Shown: piece by piece, positions 46,901 through 53,151 of the stretch
Layout of the letters: each line of letters opens with the position of its first letter
How positions within the stretch are numbered: position 1 is the stretch's first letter
Origin: an uncultured Flavobacteriaceae bacterium
GTDB taxonomy: Bacteria > Bacteroidota > Bacteroidia > Flavobacteriales > Flavobacteriaceae
Length of the DNA stretch: 64,000 nt
Assembly (NCBI GenBank): GCA_934675205.1
Contig: CAKUPQ010000001.1
Span: forward strand, 124,001 to 188,000
Direction of reading: 5' to 3'
The notes under the pieces: generated by a model
Database searches by the model: none
What the model was told of the DNA's origin: nothing
What the model saw: only the letters and a program-made list of their open reading frames with translations
Made by a program: the position numbers and the translations under genes

Positions 46901-47658
46901 GACAAAGACCAAAGGCAGCTGTTATTCGTGAAAAGGGAAGTAATTCCGAAAGAGAAATGGCAAATGCGATGTATTTGGCAGGATTTGACGTAAAAGACGT
47001 TCATATGACCGATTTGATTTCGGGTCGTGAAACGCTGGAAGACATCCAATTTATCGGAGCAGTCGGAGGTTTCTCGAATTCAGACGTATTGGGGAGTGCC
47101 AAAGGTTGGGCTGGAGCTTTTATGTATAACGAAAAAGCCAAAACCGCTTTAGAAAACTTCTTTAAACGTGAAGATACTTTGTCTGTCGGGATTTGTAACG
47201 GATGTCAGTTGTTTATGGAATTGGAAGTTATCAATCCGGAGCACGAAATTCACGGAAAAATGCACCATAATGATTCTCAAAAACACGAAAGCGGATTTAC
47301 ATCGGTAAGAGTGCAGAAAAATAATTCGGTAATGCTTTCGACTTTGGAAGGCTCAACTCTTGGAGTTTGGATTTCGCACGGAGAAGGAAAATTCAAACTG
47401 CCTTATTCGGAAGATCAATATAATATCGTAGCGAAATATGCTTACGAAAATTACCCTGCCAATCCGAACGGTTCGGACTTCAATACCGCTATGCTATGTG
47501 ATGCCACAGGAAGACATTTGGTAACAATGCCTCACATTGAGCGAAGCATCTTCCAATGGAACTGGGCAAACTATCCAAACGGACGAAAAGATGAAGTTTC
47601 GCCTTGGTTAGAAGCGTTTGTGAATGCGAGGAAGTGGATTGAGGAGAGAAATAAGTAA
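43978..47658 (+). CDS. purL: Phosphoribosylformylglycinamidine synthase, single-chain
   Basis: The large PurL form converts FGAR to FGAM in purine synthesis using glutamine. The 1226-residue protein has the N-terminal PurS-like region, two synthase repeats (SEHCRHKIF, KAETHNFPTTVEPFNGAATGSGG) and a C-terminal class I glutaminase with the nucleophile in VGICNGCQL. It is full length. The gene is monocistronic, with its own promoter and the terminator at 47666. Confidence 0.97.
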   Translation: MIHFFENPNQTVYAVQAIGDLYPETISKLCWLFGNARKIEQKDLEGFFVGPRAAMITPWSTNAVEITQNMSIEDIIRVEEFYKSDAEFTDFDPMLFQKYNGLNQHIFTINITPESVLEIENISEFNQKEGLALNSEEVEYLENLSKKLERKLTDSEVFGFSQINSEHCRHKIFNGTFVIDGEEKPTSLFKLIKKTSEANPNGIVSAYKDNVAFIQGPVVEQFAPKTADKPDFFQTKDFESVISLKAETHNFPTTVEPFNGAATGSGGEIRDRLAGGQGSLPLAGTAVYMTSYSRLEESRPWEKAMDERDWLYQTPMDILIKASNGASDFGNKFGQPLITGSVLTFEHEEHFDKLSVTRKLGFDKVIMLAGGIGYGKKAQAIKQKPKEGDKIVILGGENYRIGMGGAAVSSADTGAFGSGIELNAIQRSNPEMQKRAANAIRAMVEADENPIVSIHDHGAGGHLNCLSELVEETGGKIDLDKLPVGDPTLSDKEIIGNESQERMGLVIGQKDIDQLKTVADRERSPMYEVGEVTSDNRFAFESKEKGTKPMDFDLSDMFGSSPKTIMEDVSVETNYSDLEYSQSEIPTYLEQVLQLEAVACKDWLTNKVDRCVGGKVAKQQCTGALQLPLNNVGVMALDYKGKEGIATTIGHSPLTALIDPVAGSRNAIAESLSNIVFAPLKDGLKSVSLSANWMWACKNKGEDARLYEAVKGCSDFAIELEINIPTGKDSLSMKQKYPNDEVIAPGTVIISAAGNCNDITKVVEPVLKKNGGNIYYINLSQDDFKLGGSSFAQILNKIGSEAPTIKNADFFKRAFNVFQDLIKSDLIQAGHDIGSGGLITTLLEMCFAENNVGADFDFSALSEKDTAKLLFSENIGIVFQAQKEVENILESNGIEFFNIGKVTESNTLSVTNNGEKLNFIISELRDVWYKTSYLLDAKQTKNNKAKERFDNYKKQELKYTFPSHFTGKKPVLPNGQRPKAAVIREKGSNSEREMANAMYLAGFDVKDVHMTDLISGRETLEDIQFIGAVGGFSNSDVLGSAKGWAGAFMYNEKAKTALENFFKREDTLSVGICNGCQLFMELEVINPEHEIHGKMHHNDSQKHESGFTSVRVQKNNSVMLSTLEGSTLGVWISHGEGKFKLPYSEDQYNIVAKYAYENYPANPNGSDFNTAMLCDATGRHLVTMPHIERSIFQWNWANYPNGRKDEVSPWLEAFVNARKWIEERNK

Positions 47659-47665
47659 TGTATTT

Positions 47666-47698
47666 AACCCTTTCAGAATTCGAAACTCTGAAAGGGTT
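47666..47698. terminator. Bidirectional terminator between purL and the lipoprotein gene
   Basis: AACCCTTTCAGA and TCTGAAAGGGTT form a perfect 12-bp stem with a nine-base loop and flanking T/A tracts on both sides. Confidence 0.9.
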
Positions 47699-47707
47699 TT
47701 TTATTTA

Positions 47708-48322
47708 TTACTGCATTTCCAAAAGAGCATTATTCATTTTATTTTGAATTTTTGTCATTCTGGAAAGTTGGCTTTTACATAGATCGTTTTCCGCTCTTTC
47801 CAGTTTAGAACCTAATCTTTCCGCTTTTTCTAATAAGGTTGCATATTCTGACATTGAAGAACTGTCTTCGTAGTCGATACTGCGAACAAACTCGATATAT
47901 TCATCAACATATTCTTCGTAATCATCAATGATTTTATCCCAATCTTCTGAATGATAATCTTCTGAATCATTATTTTGTTTCAGATTGGCAAGTTGTTTTA
48001 CTTTTCTGTAATTCAGTTCTTTGATGATTTCTGTATAATCGCTTTTTTCAGTTTCGGATTCTAATTCTTTTAAAAAGTTTTTAGCTTCATCTCTACTCAT
48101 TTTATCGACCTTATCTTTTACCGCTTGCAAATGTGGTAACATACAATTTGCTATATCAATAGCTTCTTCTTCGGAAATATTGTTTGAATCTTCTATCGTT
48201 TTGATAGTCCCCAAACATTTTTCGAGGTTTTTAACTGTTTTTTGATTTTCATTTCCACCACAGGAAATCATTACAAAAGCCGAAGCGACAGCCATAACTG
48301 TCAGATTTAATTTAGTTTTCAT
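47708..48322 (-). CDS. Helical acidic lipoprotein, divergent from the AAA operon
   Basis: A 204-residue lipoprotein (lipobox FVMISC, then GGNENQ) has a helical, charged body with two likely coiled-coil stretches (about 60-100 and 155-200). No family is recognised. Its promoter carries the same GTCATA-type motif as the AAA operon and the UVR gene, at the same distance from the -7 element. It therefore looks like a member of that regulon. A role in the envelope response is only inferred from the lipid anchor. Confidence 0.7.
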   Translation of the reverse strand: MKTKLNLTVMAVASAFVMISCGGNENQKTVKNLEKCLGTIKTIEDSNNISEEEAIDIANCMLPHLQAVKDKVDKMSRDEAKNFLKELESETEKSDYTEIIKELNYRKVKQLANLKQNNDSEDYHSEDWDKIIDDYEEYVDEYIEFVRSIDYEDSSSMSEYATLLEKAERLGSKLERAENDLCKSQLSRMTKIQNKMNNALLEMQ

Positions 48323-48346
48323 ATTAAAATATTATTTGATTTGGGA

Positions 48347-48354
48347 CAAATGTA
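48347..48354 (-). promoter_or_regulatory. -7 element of the divergent lipoprotein gene
   Basis: TACATTTG on the minus strand lies 18 bases, start to start, from the TTTG of the operator-like motif at 48362-48379. Confidence 0.65.
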
Positions 48355-48361
48355 TTTTGCC

Positions 48362-48379
48362 ACTCCGACAAATTATGAC
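48362..48379 (-). promoter_or_regulatory. Operator-like motif A (GTCATAATTTGTCGGAGT)
   Basis: Read on the minus strand this 18-mer matches motif B at 48402-48419 in 16 of 18 positions and motif C at 52102-52119 over the GTCATAnTTTGkCGG core. Its TTTG is placed as the -33 element of the lipoprotein promoter. Motifs A and B form an inverted pair 40 bases apart. Confidence 0.72.
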
Positions 48380-48401
48380 CTAAAAAATATTTTTTTACCT
48401 C

Positions 48402-48419
48402 GTCATACTTTGGCGGAGT
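48402..48419 (+). promoter_or_regulatory. Operator-like motif B (GTCATACTTTGGCGGAGT)
   Basis: This motif lies in front of the AAA operon. Its TTTG starts 18 bases before the -7-like element at 48427, the same spacing as at the other two promoters. The WYL regulator encoded in the operon is the obvious candidate to bind it. Confidence 0.72.
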
Positions 48420-48426
48420 TAGAGTT

Positions 48427-48434
48427 TTAATTTG
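48427..48434 (+). promoter_or_regulatory. -7-like element of the AAA-WYL operon
   Basis: TTAATTTG, followed by CAG, differs from TAnnTTTG at one position and lies 20 bases before the ATG at 48454. Confidence 0.55.
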
Positions 48435-48453
48435 CAGAAAAAATAAAATCGTT

Positions 48454-49512
48454 ATGGAAAAATTAAAATTAAAAGCAACTTCTTTTGAATGGTTTAGGGA
48501 AACGAATACCCATATTTCTCCTTTGTCTTTATATTACGGGTATTTTGAAAAAATCGCAAATTCTAAATCAATAGGTAATGTGGATATTACAGCTTTGAGA
48601 AAATGGATTCTTTCTGAATTAAAAAACGACATTCTGACCCAATATTATACGCAACGGTATATTGCTGAAAAGAAAAAGAACGGTTATTATATTCATTTTT
48701 TTATTCTTAAAAACAACATAATGATTTACCTGCATAATAGTTCCGTTGAAGTTTTTTTTAGTTCTGATTTGGAAGTTGAGGCAGAACAACTTCAAAAACG
48801 AATGTTATTTCTTCAAAATAAAAAGAAGAAAACAACAGAAATAAGGTTAATTACACAAAATGATAATAGTTTGACAACGACAGAAATCGAGCTTAAAAAA
48901 CCTAAACTAAATTTCAGTTTATATTACAACGATGATTTTAAAGAAGTTCATCAGAATATTCTCAAAAATATCCGCAAACAAAACACCAAAGGTCTGTATT
49001 TATTTCACGGAGAACCCGGAACAGGAAAAAGCACTTACATCAAACACCTGATTCATCAACAAACCAAAGAAGTGATTTTTCTTTCTCCGAGAATTGCAGG
49101 AAATTTGGAAAATTTCTCTTTGACGGAATTTTTAATCAACAGGAAAAATTGTGTTTTGGTTATTGAAGATGCGGAAAGTCTTGTGGTTTCAAGAGATAAC
49201 AAGCAAAATTCGGGATTGTCTTTTTTGCTGAATTTAACTGACGGATTATTAGGAGAAAGTTTAGGAATACAGATTATCGCAACTTTTAACACCGATGTCA
49301 GAAATATTGACAAAGCATTGTTGCGAAAAGGAAGATTGACCGCTATTTATGAATTTAAAAAACTTTCGGTAAACAAAACCAATGTTTTGTTGGAAAAATT
49401 AGGTAAAAACATTCAGGTCAATACAGAAATGTCTTTGGCTGATATTTTTAATTTGGATAAAGAAACCTATTACGAACCAAAAATCAGAAAAGCCATTGGT
49501 TTTGGAAGCTAA
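48454..49512 (+). CDS. BCS1-like AAA+ ATPase, first gene of the WYL operon
   Basis: A 352-residue protein with an unassigned N-terminal half (1-165) and a C-terminal AAA+ module. Walker A is GEPGTGKST at 186-194, Walker B is VLVIEDAE at 234-241, sensor 1 is in IATFNTD near 276-281, and an arginine-finger-like RKGRL is at about 291-295. The order and the IED form of Walker B resemble BCS1-type ATPases, which remodel or thread proteins. The partner is unknown. The next gene starts six bases after the stop codon. Confidence 0.85.
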   Translation: MEKLKLKATSFEWFRETNTHISPLSLYYGYFEKIANSKSIGNVDITALRKWILSELKNDILTQYYTQRYIAEKKKNGYYIHFFILKNNIMIYLHNSSVEVFFSSDLEVEAEQLQKRMLFLQNKKKKTTEIRLITQNDNSLTTTEIELKKPKLNFSLYYNDDFKEVHQNILKNIRKQNTKGLYLFHGEPGTGKSTYIKHLIHQQTKEVIFLSPRIAGNLENFSLTEFLINRKNCVLVIEDAESLVVSRDNKQNSGLSFLLNLTDGLLGESLGIQIIATFNTDVRNIDKALLRKGRLTAIYEFKKLSVNKTNVLLEKLGKNIQVNTEMSLADIFNLDKETYYEPKIRKAIGFGS

Positions 49513-49518
49513 AAAAAT

Positions 49519-50082
49519 ATGAAACTCATACAAACTCTTGAAGAAATAGACCAAAAATTAGAAGAAACTGCTTCTGATATACGACTTATCAGCAAAAGCA
49601 TTATGCAGTATTGTAATCAAAGTAATGTGTCTTTTAACCTAAAAAATTATAAGAAAGAATTAAGCTCATTAGAAAACAAATCGGGAATTTACATTTTTTA
49701 CATAGTGAAAAAGCCAAATTGGATTTCTGATTTTAAAGAGAAATGGGAGAAAATTCCAAGTGATTTTGAACAACGTGCTTTATTATTTGAAAATGAAGGA
49801 ATAGAGCGAATTACTTTGTATATGGGGAAAAGTCAAAATACTTGTAAACAAGTAATGAAACTTATTGAAAAATCGGATTCTGCATTACGACTTTTGGAAC
49901 GTGCCAAAGCGAATCGGAAAAAGAAAAAACAATCCTTATTTGAAGATGAATTTCACGTAAGAATTATTGACCTTGACCCGAAATATTATTATTGGGTTGC
50001 CAATGATATTGAAAAAAATATACGAATGTATATCAAACCGATTATAGGAAAACAAGAGCCTTTTGTTAGTTATAAAGATTAA
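49519..50082 (+). CDS. Divergent GIY-YIG-like protein
   Basis: A 187-residue protein. After a helical N-terminus, SGIYIFYI (about 55-62) and LYMGKSQN (about 98-105) look like the GIY and YIG strands of the GIY-YIG nuclease fold. They are separated by a longer insert than usual (about 40 residues). A glutamate in NDIEKNIRMYIKP and the PIIGK ending also fit. The usual catalytic arginine after YIG is not obvious, so activity is uncertain. It lies tightly between the AAA and glycosylase-like genes. The assignment comes from motif reading and is tentative. Confidence 0.5.
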   Translation: MKLIQTLEEIDQKLEETASDIRLISKSIMQYCNQSNVSFNLKNYKKELSSLENKSGIYIFYIVKKPNWISDFKEKWEKIPSDFEQRALLFENEGIERITLYMGKSQNTCKQVMKLIEKSDSALRLLERAKANRKKKKQSLFEDEFHVRIIDLDPKYYYWVANDIEKNIRMYIKPIIGKQEPFVSYKD

Positions 50083-50083
50083 G

Positions 50084-50614
50084 ATGATGAAAAATAGAGA
50101 AACCGTAGATTATAATAAAGGAAAAATAAACAGAATAGCTTTTGTCTTTAGTTGTCCCGGACAAGAGGAATTAAAGTCAGGAAAGTTAGTCTATGGAAAA
50201 ACAGGGTACAATTTGGAACTTTTGCTTCAAGAATTAAAAAAGAGAGATTTTATTACAGAAAAATTTGAAAATAGATATGATTTTACGATTACAAATTCTC
50301 ATAATGAAGTTCATTACAAAGCACTGAACAACAGAACAGAGCCTTTGAATTCCAAGATAAAAGAAATAAGTAATCTCAAAAGATTATTAGAAGAACTAAA
50401 AGAAGTAGAAGTAATTATTTGTTTTGGAGAAAAATCAAAATATGCTTTGCATCAAATCAAATATAAACTTAATGAAAAATCAAAAATACTTTACTCACGT
50501 CATTTAGGTTTGATGTCTTTAAATCAAATTAAATTAGAAAAAGAAATTACTAATCGTACAGAAGAAAGAATAAAAATTATAGCAAAAGATTTGATAAAAC
50601 AATTCCAAAGCTAA
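50084..50614 (+). CDS. Uracil-DNA-glycosylase-like protein
   Basis: A 176-residue protein resembling the UDG superfamily (families 4 and 5). VFSCPGQEE (motif 1, usually GxxPGxxE) is followed by KLVYGKTGYNLELLLQEL (usually GxPFxGxxGxxL). Later come the strand VIICFGEKSKYAL and a histidine in SRHLG near the position of the HPS motif. Glycosylase activity is plausible but unproven. The start codon lies one base past the previous stop. Its own stop overlaps the ATG of the WYL remnant (TAATG). Confidence 0.6.
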   Translation: MMKNRETVDYNKGKINRIAFVFSCPGQEELKSGKLVYGKTGYNLELLLQELKKRDFITEKFENRYDFTITNSHNEVHYKALNNRTEPLNSKIKEISNLKRLLEELKEVEVIICFGEKSKYALHQIKYKLNEKSKILYSRHLGLMSLNQIKLEKEITNRTEERIKIIAKDLIKQFQS

Positions 50615-50718
50615 TGTCCAAAAAACACTACATCAAATGTCATTTATTAATCATTAACCAAATTCGGAAAAATCCTTGTTCGTTTAAGGAAATTAAAAAT
50701 AGTATATTTGGAAATTAA
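50614..50718 (+). pseudogene. Duplicated 5' fragment of the WYL regulator gene
   Basis: The first 81 bases (50614-50694) match the start of the intact WYL gene (51194-51274) with three differences, all transitions. After GAAATT the sequences diverge, and the reading stops after 34 codons. Its ATG overlaps the stop of the glycosylase-like gene, which is probably the original coupling of the WYL gene before the nuclease-like gene was inserted. It is a direct repeat flanking 50695-51193. Confidence 0.85.
50703..50710 (+). promoter_or_regulatory. -7 element of the inserted nuclease-like gene
   Basis: TATATTTG lies 22 bases before the ATG at 50732 and directly after the duplicated WYL fragment. 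The inserted gene thus appears to have its own promoter inside the operon. Confidence 0.55.
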
Positions 50719-50731
50719 AAGCTAAAAAATT

Positions 50732-51190
50732 ATGAGCGGAAAACATCTGTCAGACTCAACACCTCGAATAGAAGTAGAAAAAAATATAGTCGAATCTTTA
50801 CAAGTTAAATATGGTTGTGAATTTCAAAATAAAATAGAAGGGCTATCATTTCAACCTGACTTTTTTAATAAAGAAAAAATGATTATTGGCGAAATATATT
50901 CAGGTATTGATAAACTTAATTCTGCCCAAAAAAATAAAATTATGGCAGATTGCTTTAAATTAATTTCAATTGAAAAAAGTTTAGGAGGAGATTGGAATAA
51001 ATACATTGTTGTAATAGATAACAAAATTGAAGAATCTTTGAAAGGAGATGGTTGGAGAAAGAAAGCAATGGAAGAAGCTAAAATTACACTTCTATTAGAA
51101 AAAATTTCAGAAGAAGACAGAAAGAAACTTGAGGAAACAAAAAAAAGACAGCAACAAGGAATGAAAATTTCAAAGGTTAATAAAAAATAA
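50732..51190 (+). CDS. Putative PD-(D/E)XK-fold protein inserted in the operon
   Basis: A 152-residue protein. FQPDFFNKEKMIIGEIYSG resembles the D...E core of the restriction-endonuclease fold, and IDKLNSAQKNKIMADCFKL follows as a helix with the AQ..K..D..KL pattern seen in uncharacterised nuclease-like families. The lysine of the canonical ExK is replaced (EIY). The C-terminus is a charged helix. It is flanked by the 81-bp WYL duplication, so it is a recent addition. The function is unknown; the nuclease fold is a tentative reading. Confidence 0.4.
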   Translation: MSGKHLSDSTPRIEVEKNIVESLQVKYGCEFQNKIEGLSFQPDFFNKEKMIIGEIYSGIDKLNSAQKNKIMADCFKLISIEKSLGGDWNKYIVVIDNKIEESLKGDGWRKKAMEEAKITLLLEKISEEDRKKLEETKKRQQQGMKISKVNKK

Positions 51191-51193
51191 CCA

Positions 51194-52096
51194 ATGTCCA
51201 AAAAACACTACATTAAACGTCATTTATTAATCATTAACCGAATTCGGAAAAATCCTTGTTCGTTTAAGGAAATTGAGGATTATTTGGAACGAATGTTTTA
51301 TAATTCAGACGAAAATTATTCATTTTCCAAACGGACGTTTGAACGTGATTTGAAAGAGATTCGGGAAATTTATAATATTGATATTCAGTATAACCGCTCT
51401 TCTAATACTTATGTAATAGAAGAAGATTATATGGATGAAAAAACACAACGAATCATCGAATCGTTTGAAATATATGATTTTTTAAGCCTGCCCGATTCGC
51501 TTTCGGAATATGTGTTGTTAGAAAAACGAAAACCATTAGCAACGGAGTATTTACAGGAACTTCTTTTTGCTATTAAAAACAAATACGAAGTCGAAGTTAC
51601 ACATCAAAAATTCGGGAATAATTCAAAAAATCCGACAAGAAAAGTTTATCCTTTAGCTTTAAAAGAAGCTTTGTTTCGTTGGTATTTGGTAGCTTTCGAC
51701 CCGAATGACGGACAAATAAAAACTTTCGGATTGGAACGTATTTCGGAAGTTAAAACCCTGAAAACCATTTACTCTACAAAGGGAATTCCGTCTATGGAAG
51801 AAAAATTCCGACACTCCTACGGAATCATCACAGACGGAACAAAACCCGAAAAAGTGGTGCTGTCCGTTTTACCCGAAGAAATTGAATACCTTAAATCACT
51901 TCCTTTACATCATTCGCAAAAAATCGTTTCCGAAAACGAAAAAGAATGTATTGTCGAGCTTTTTATAAGTCCGACACGTGATTTTATAATGGAAATTCTC
52001 TCAATGGGAAAAGAAATTACCGTTCTTGAGCCTGTTTCGTTAAGGGAAAATATCACAGAAATCCTCAAAAAATCTTTGAGAAATTATAAAAAATAG
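51194..52096 (+). CDS. WYL-domain transcriptional regulator
   Basis: A 300-residue regulator with an N-terminal winged helix (about 1-70, including SFSKRTFERDLKEIREIYN). A WYL domain follows at about 130-200 (RKVYPLALKEALFRWYLVAF, then GLERISEVKTL), then a WCX-type C-terminal domain. WYL proteins sense ligands such as nucleic acids and control phage-defence or DNA-damage genes in other bacteria (BrxR, CapW, PafBC). It lies last in the operon and between the three promoters that share the GTCATA-type motif, so it probably autoregulates. Confidence 0.88.
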   Translation: MSKKHYIKRHLLIINRIRKNPCSFKEIEDYLERMFYNSDENYSFSKRTFERDLKEIREIYNIDIQYNRSSNTYVIEEDYMDEKTQRIIESFEIYDFLSLPDSLSEYVLLEKRKPLATEYLQELLFAIKNKYEVEVTHQKFGNNSKNPTRKVYPLALKEALFRWYLVAFDPNDGQIKTFGLERISEVKTLKTIYSTKGIPSMEEKFRHSYGIITDGTKPEKVVLSVLPEEIEYLKSLPLHHSQKIVSENEKECIVELFISPTRDFIMEILSMGKEITVLEPVSLRENITEILKKSLRNYKK

Positions 52097-52101
52097 TTTT
52101 C

Positions 52102-52119
52102 GTCATAGTTTGTCGGTTT
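52102..52119 (+). promoter_or_regulatory. Operator-like motif C (GTCATAGTTTGTCGGTTT)
   Basis: The third copy of the GTCATAnTTTGkCGG core lies six bases after the WYL stop codon. Its TTTG starts 18 bases before the -7 element at 52127, as in the other two promoters. Confidence 0.72.
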
Positions 52120-52126
52120 GCGAGAT

Positions 52127-52134
52127 TATTTTTG
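52127..52134 (+). promoter_or_regulatory. -7 element of the UVR-motif gene
   Basis: TATTTTTG is a perfect TAnnTTTG match, 12 bases before the ATG at 52147. An in-frame TTG at 52132 lies inside it. Confidence 0.65.
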
Positions 52135-52146
52135 TCAAAAAAAACT

Positions 52147-52545
52147 ATGAATTACAGAGCAAAACTTATAATTAAGGAATCGGAGCTTGAAAAACTCCGA
52201 GATGAAAAAAATCTTGCTGTAAAAGAGATGAAATACGAAAAAGCAAGTAACTTACGAGATTTGGAAATGCAAAAAGAATCCGAAATTGAGGAAATGGTTA
52301 AAAATCTTCAAGAACGATTTGACGAAATTCCTCTTACCAAACACAACTACGATGAATTAGAGGAATTAAGCAAAACGCTCTATTGGTATAACGATTATCA
52401 GAATCCACTCTTAAAAGAAAAAATAAAATCTGCTATAAAAAACCTGAAAGCCGAAAAAGAAGAAGCACTTTTGGCTCAAAACTTTAATTTAAGAGCTAAA
52501 TTTAATGAAGAAATCAAATATCTGAAAGAACAATTGGACAAATAA
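52147..52545 (+). CDS. UVR-motif protein
   Basis: A 132-residue, fully helical, charged protein. LRDEKNLAVKEMKYEKASNL followed by RDLEMQKE matches the UVR motif (the UvrB/UvrC interaction helix hairpin, also found in ClpC and McsA). The C-terminal LKAEKEEALLAQNFNLRAKF is a second, weaker one. It has no catalytic domain, so it is probably an adaptor. Its promoter shares the regulon motif. It could act in excision repair or in ClpC-type proteolysis; the sequence does not decide. The ATG follows the promoter by 12 bases. Confidence 0.7.
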   Translation: MNYRAKLIIKESELEKLRDEKNLAVKEMKYEKASNLRDLEMQKESEIEEMVKNLQERFDEIPLTKHNYDELEELSKTLYWYNDYQNPLLKEKIKSAIKNLKAEKEEALLAQNFNLRAKFNEEIKYLKEQLDK

Positions 52546-52732
52546 AAAATATTCTTTTCTGAACTTTTCTACACAATTACAACTGTTTGGGGTGAAATTT
52601 CCACAACTAATAGTTTTGCTCAAGTACTTTTATTTTTTACAACTAATTGATAATCAGTAATTTAGATTTAATTCGGTTTTTACGGAACATTTATTGAATT
52701 TTTAAAGGCATAACCAATTAAAAATTATTGTT

Positions 52733-53110
52733 ATGAAAAATGTATTTAAAATTTTCGGTATTGTTTGTTTAGCCTTTTTAGCTTTTTCGTGTAGTAAAGA
52801 TGATGATCCTGCTAACAACGATGTATTTGTAGGAACGTATGACGGAAGTATAGGCTACAGCGGAGATGGAGAAACTATATCAGTCGATGATGGTTCAGTT
52901 ACCGTAGTGAAAACTGGAAATAACTATTATTTTCGTTTTTCGGATGGAATTCCTGACTTAACAGGTGTTGAATTTGAAAACGACGGAGATAATGTACTAT
53001 TGAATGTTGATTTCGAAGAAGGAATTAAATACATCCGTATTACCGCTTCAACCTTAGAAATCCTATACTCTAAAGACGATGCAACTTGGACAGCCAATTG
53101 CGATAGGTAA
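52733..53110 (+). CDS. Small lipoprotein of unknown function
   Basis: A 125-residue lipoprotein (lipobox FLAFSC, then SKDDDP) has an acidic all-beta mature part. The SKDDDP start is typical of surface-exported flavobacterial lipoproteins. No family is recognised. It has no clear -7 element, and the 187 bases before it hold no feature I can name. The terminator at 53122 follows. Confidence 0.7.
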   Translation: MKNVFKIFGIVCLAFLAFSCSKDDDPANNDVFVGTYDGSIGYSGDGETISVDDGSVTVVKTGNNYYFRFSDGIPDLTGVEFENDGDNVLLNVDFEEGIKYIRITASTLEILYSKDDATWTANCDR

Positions 53111-53121
53111 TATACTGACTA

Positions 53122-53147
53122 AAAGAGCCTGTTAAAACAGGCTCTTT
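53122..53147. terminator. Bidirectional terminator with GAGCCTGTT/AACAGGCTC stem
   Basis: AAAGAGCCTGTT and AACAGGCTCTTT form a 12-bp stem followed by TTTATTTATT. It serves the lipoprotein gene and the convergent dihydroorotase-like gene. The stem matches the ends of the MITE-like element at 11795 and 22197. Confidence 0.85.
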
Positions 53148-53151
53148 TTAT

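Noticed and set aside
48454..52096. Assignment to a named defence system such as BREX, CBASS or Zorya
   Set aside because: None of the hallmark proteins (PglZ, CD-NTase, ZorA/B) is present; only the WYL regulator type is shared.
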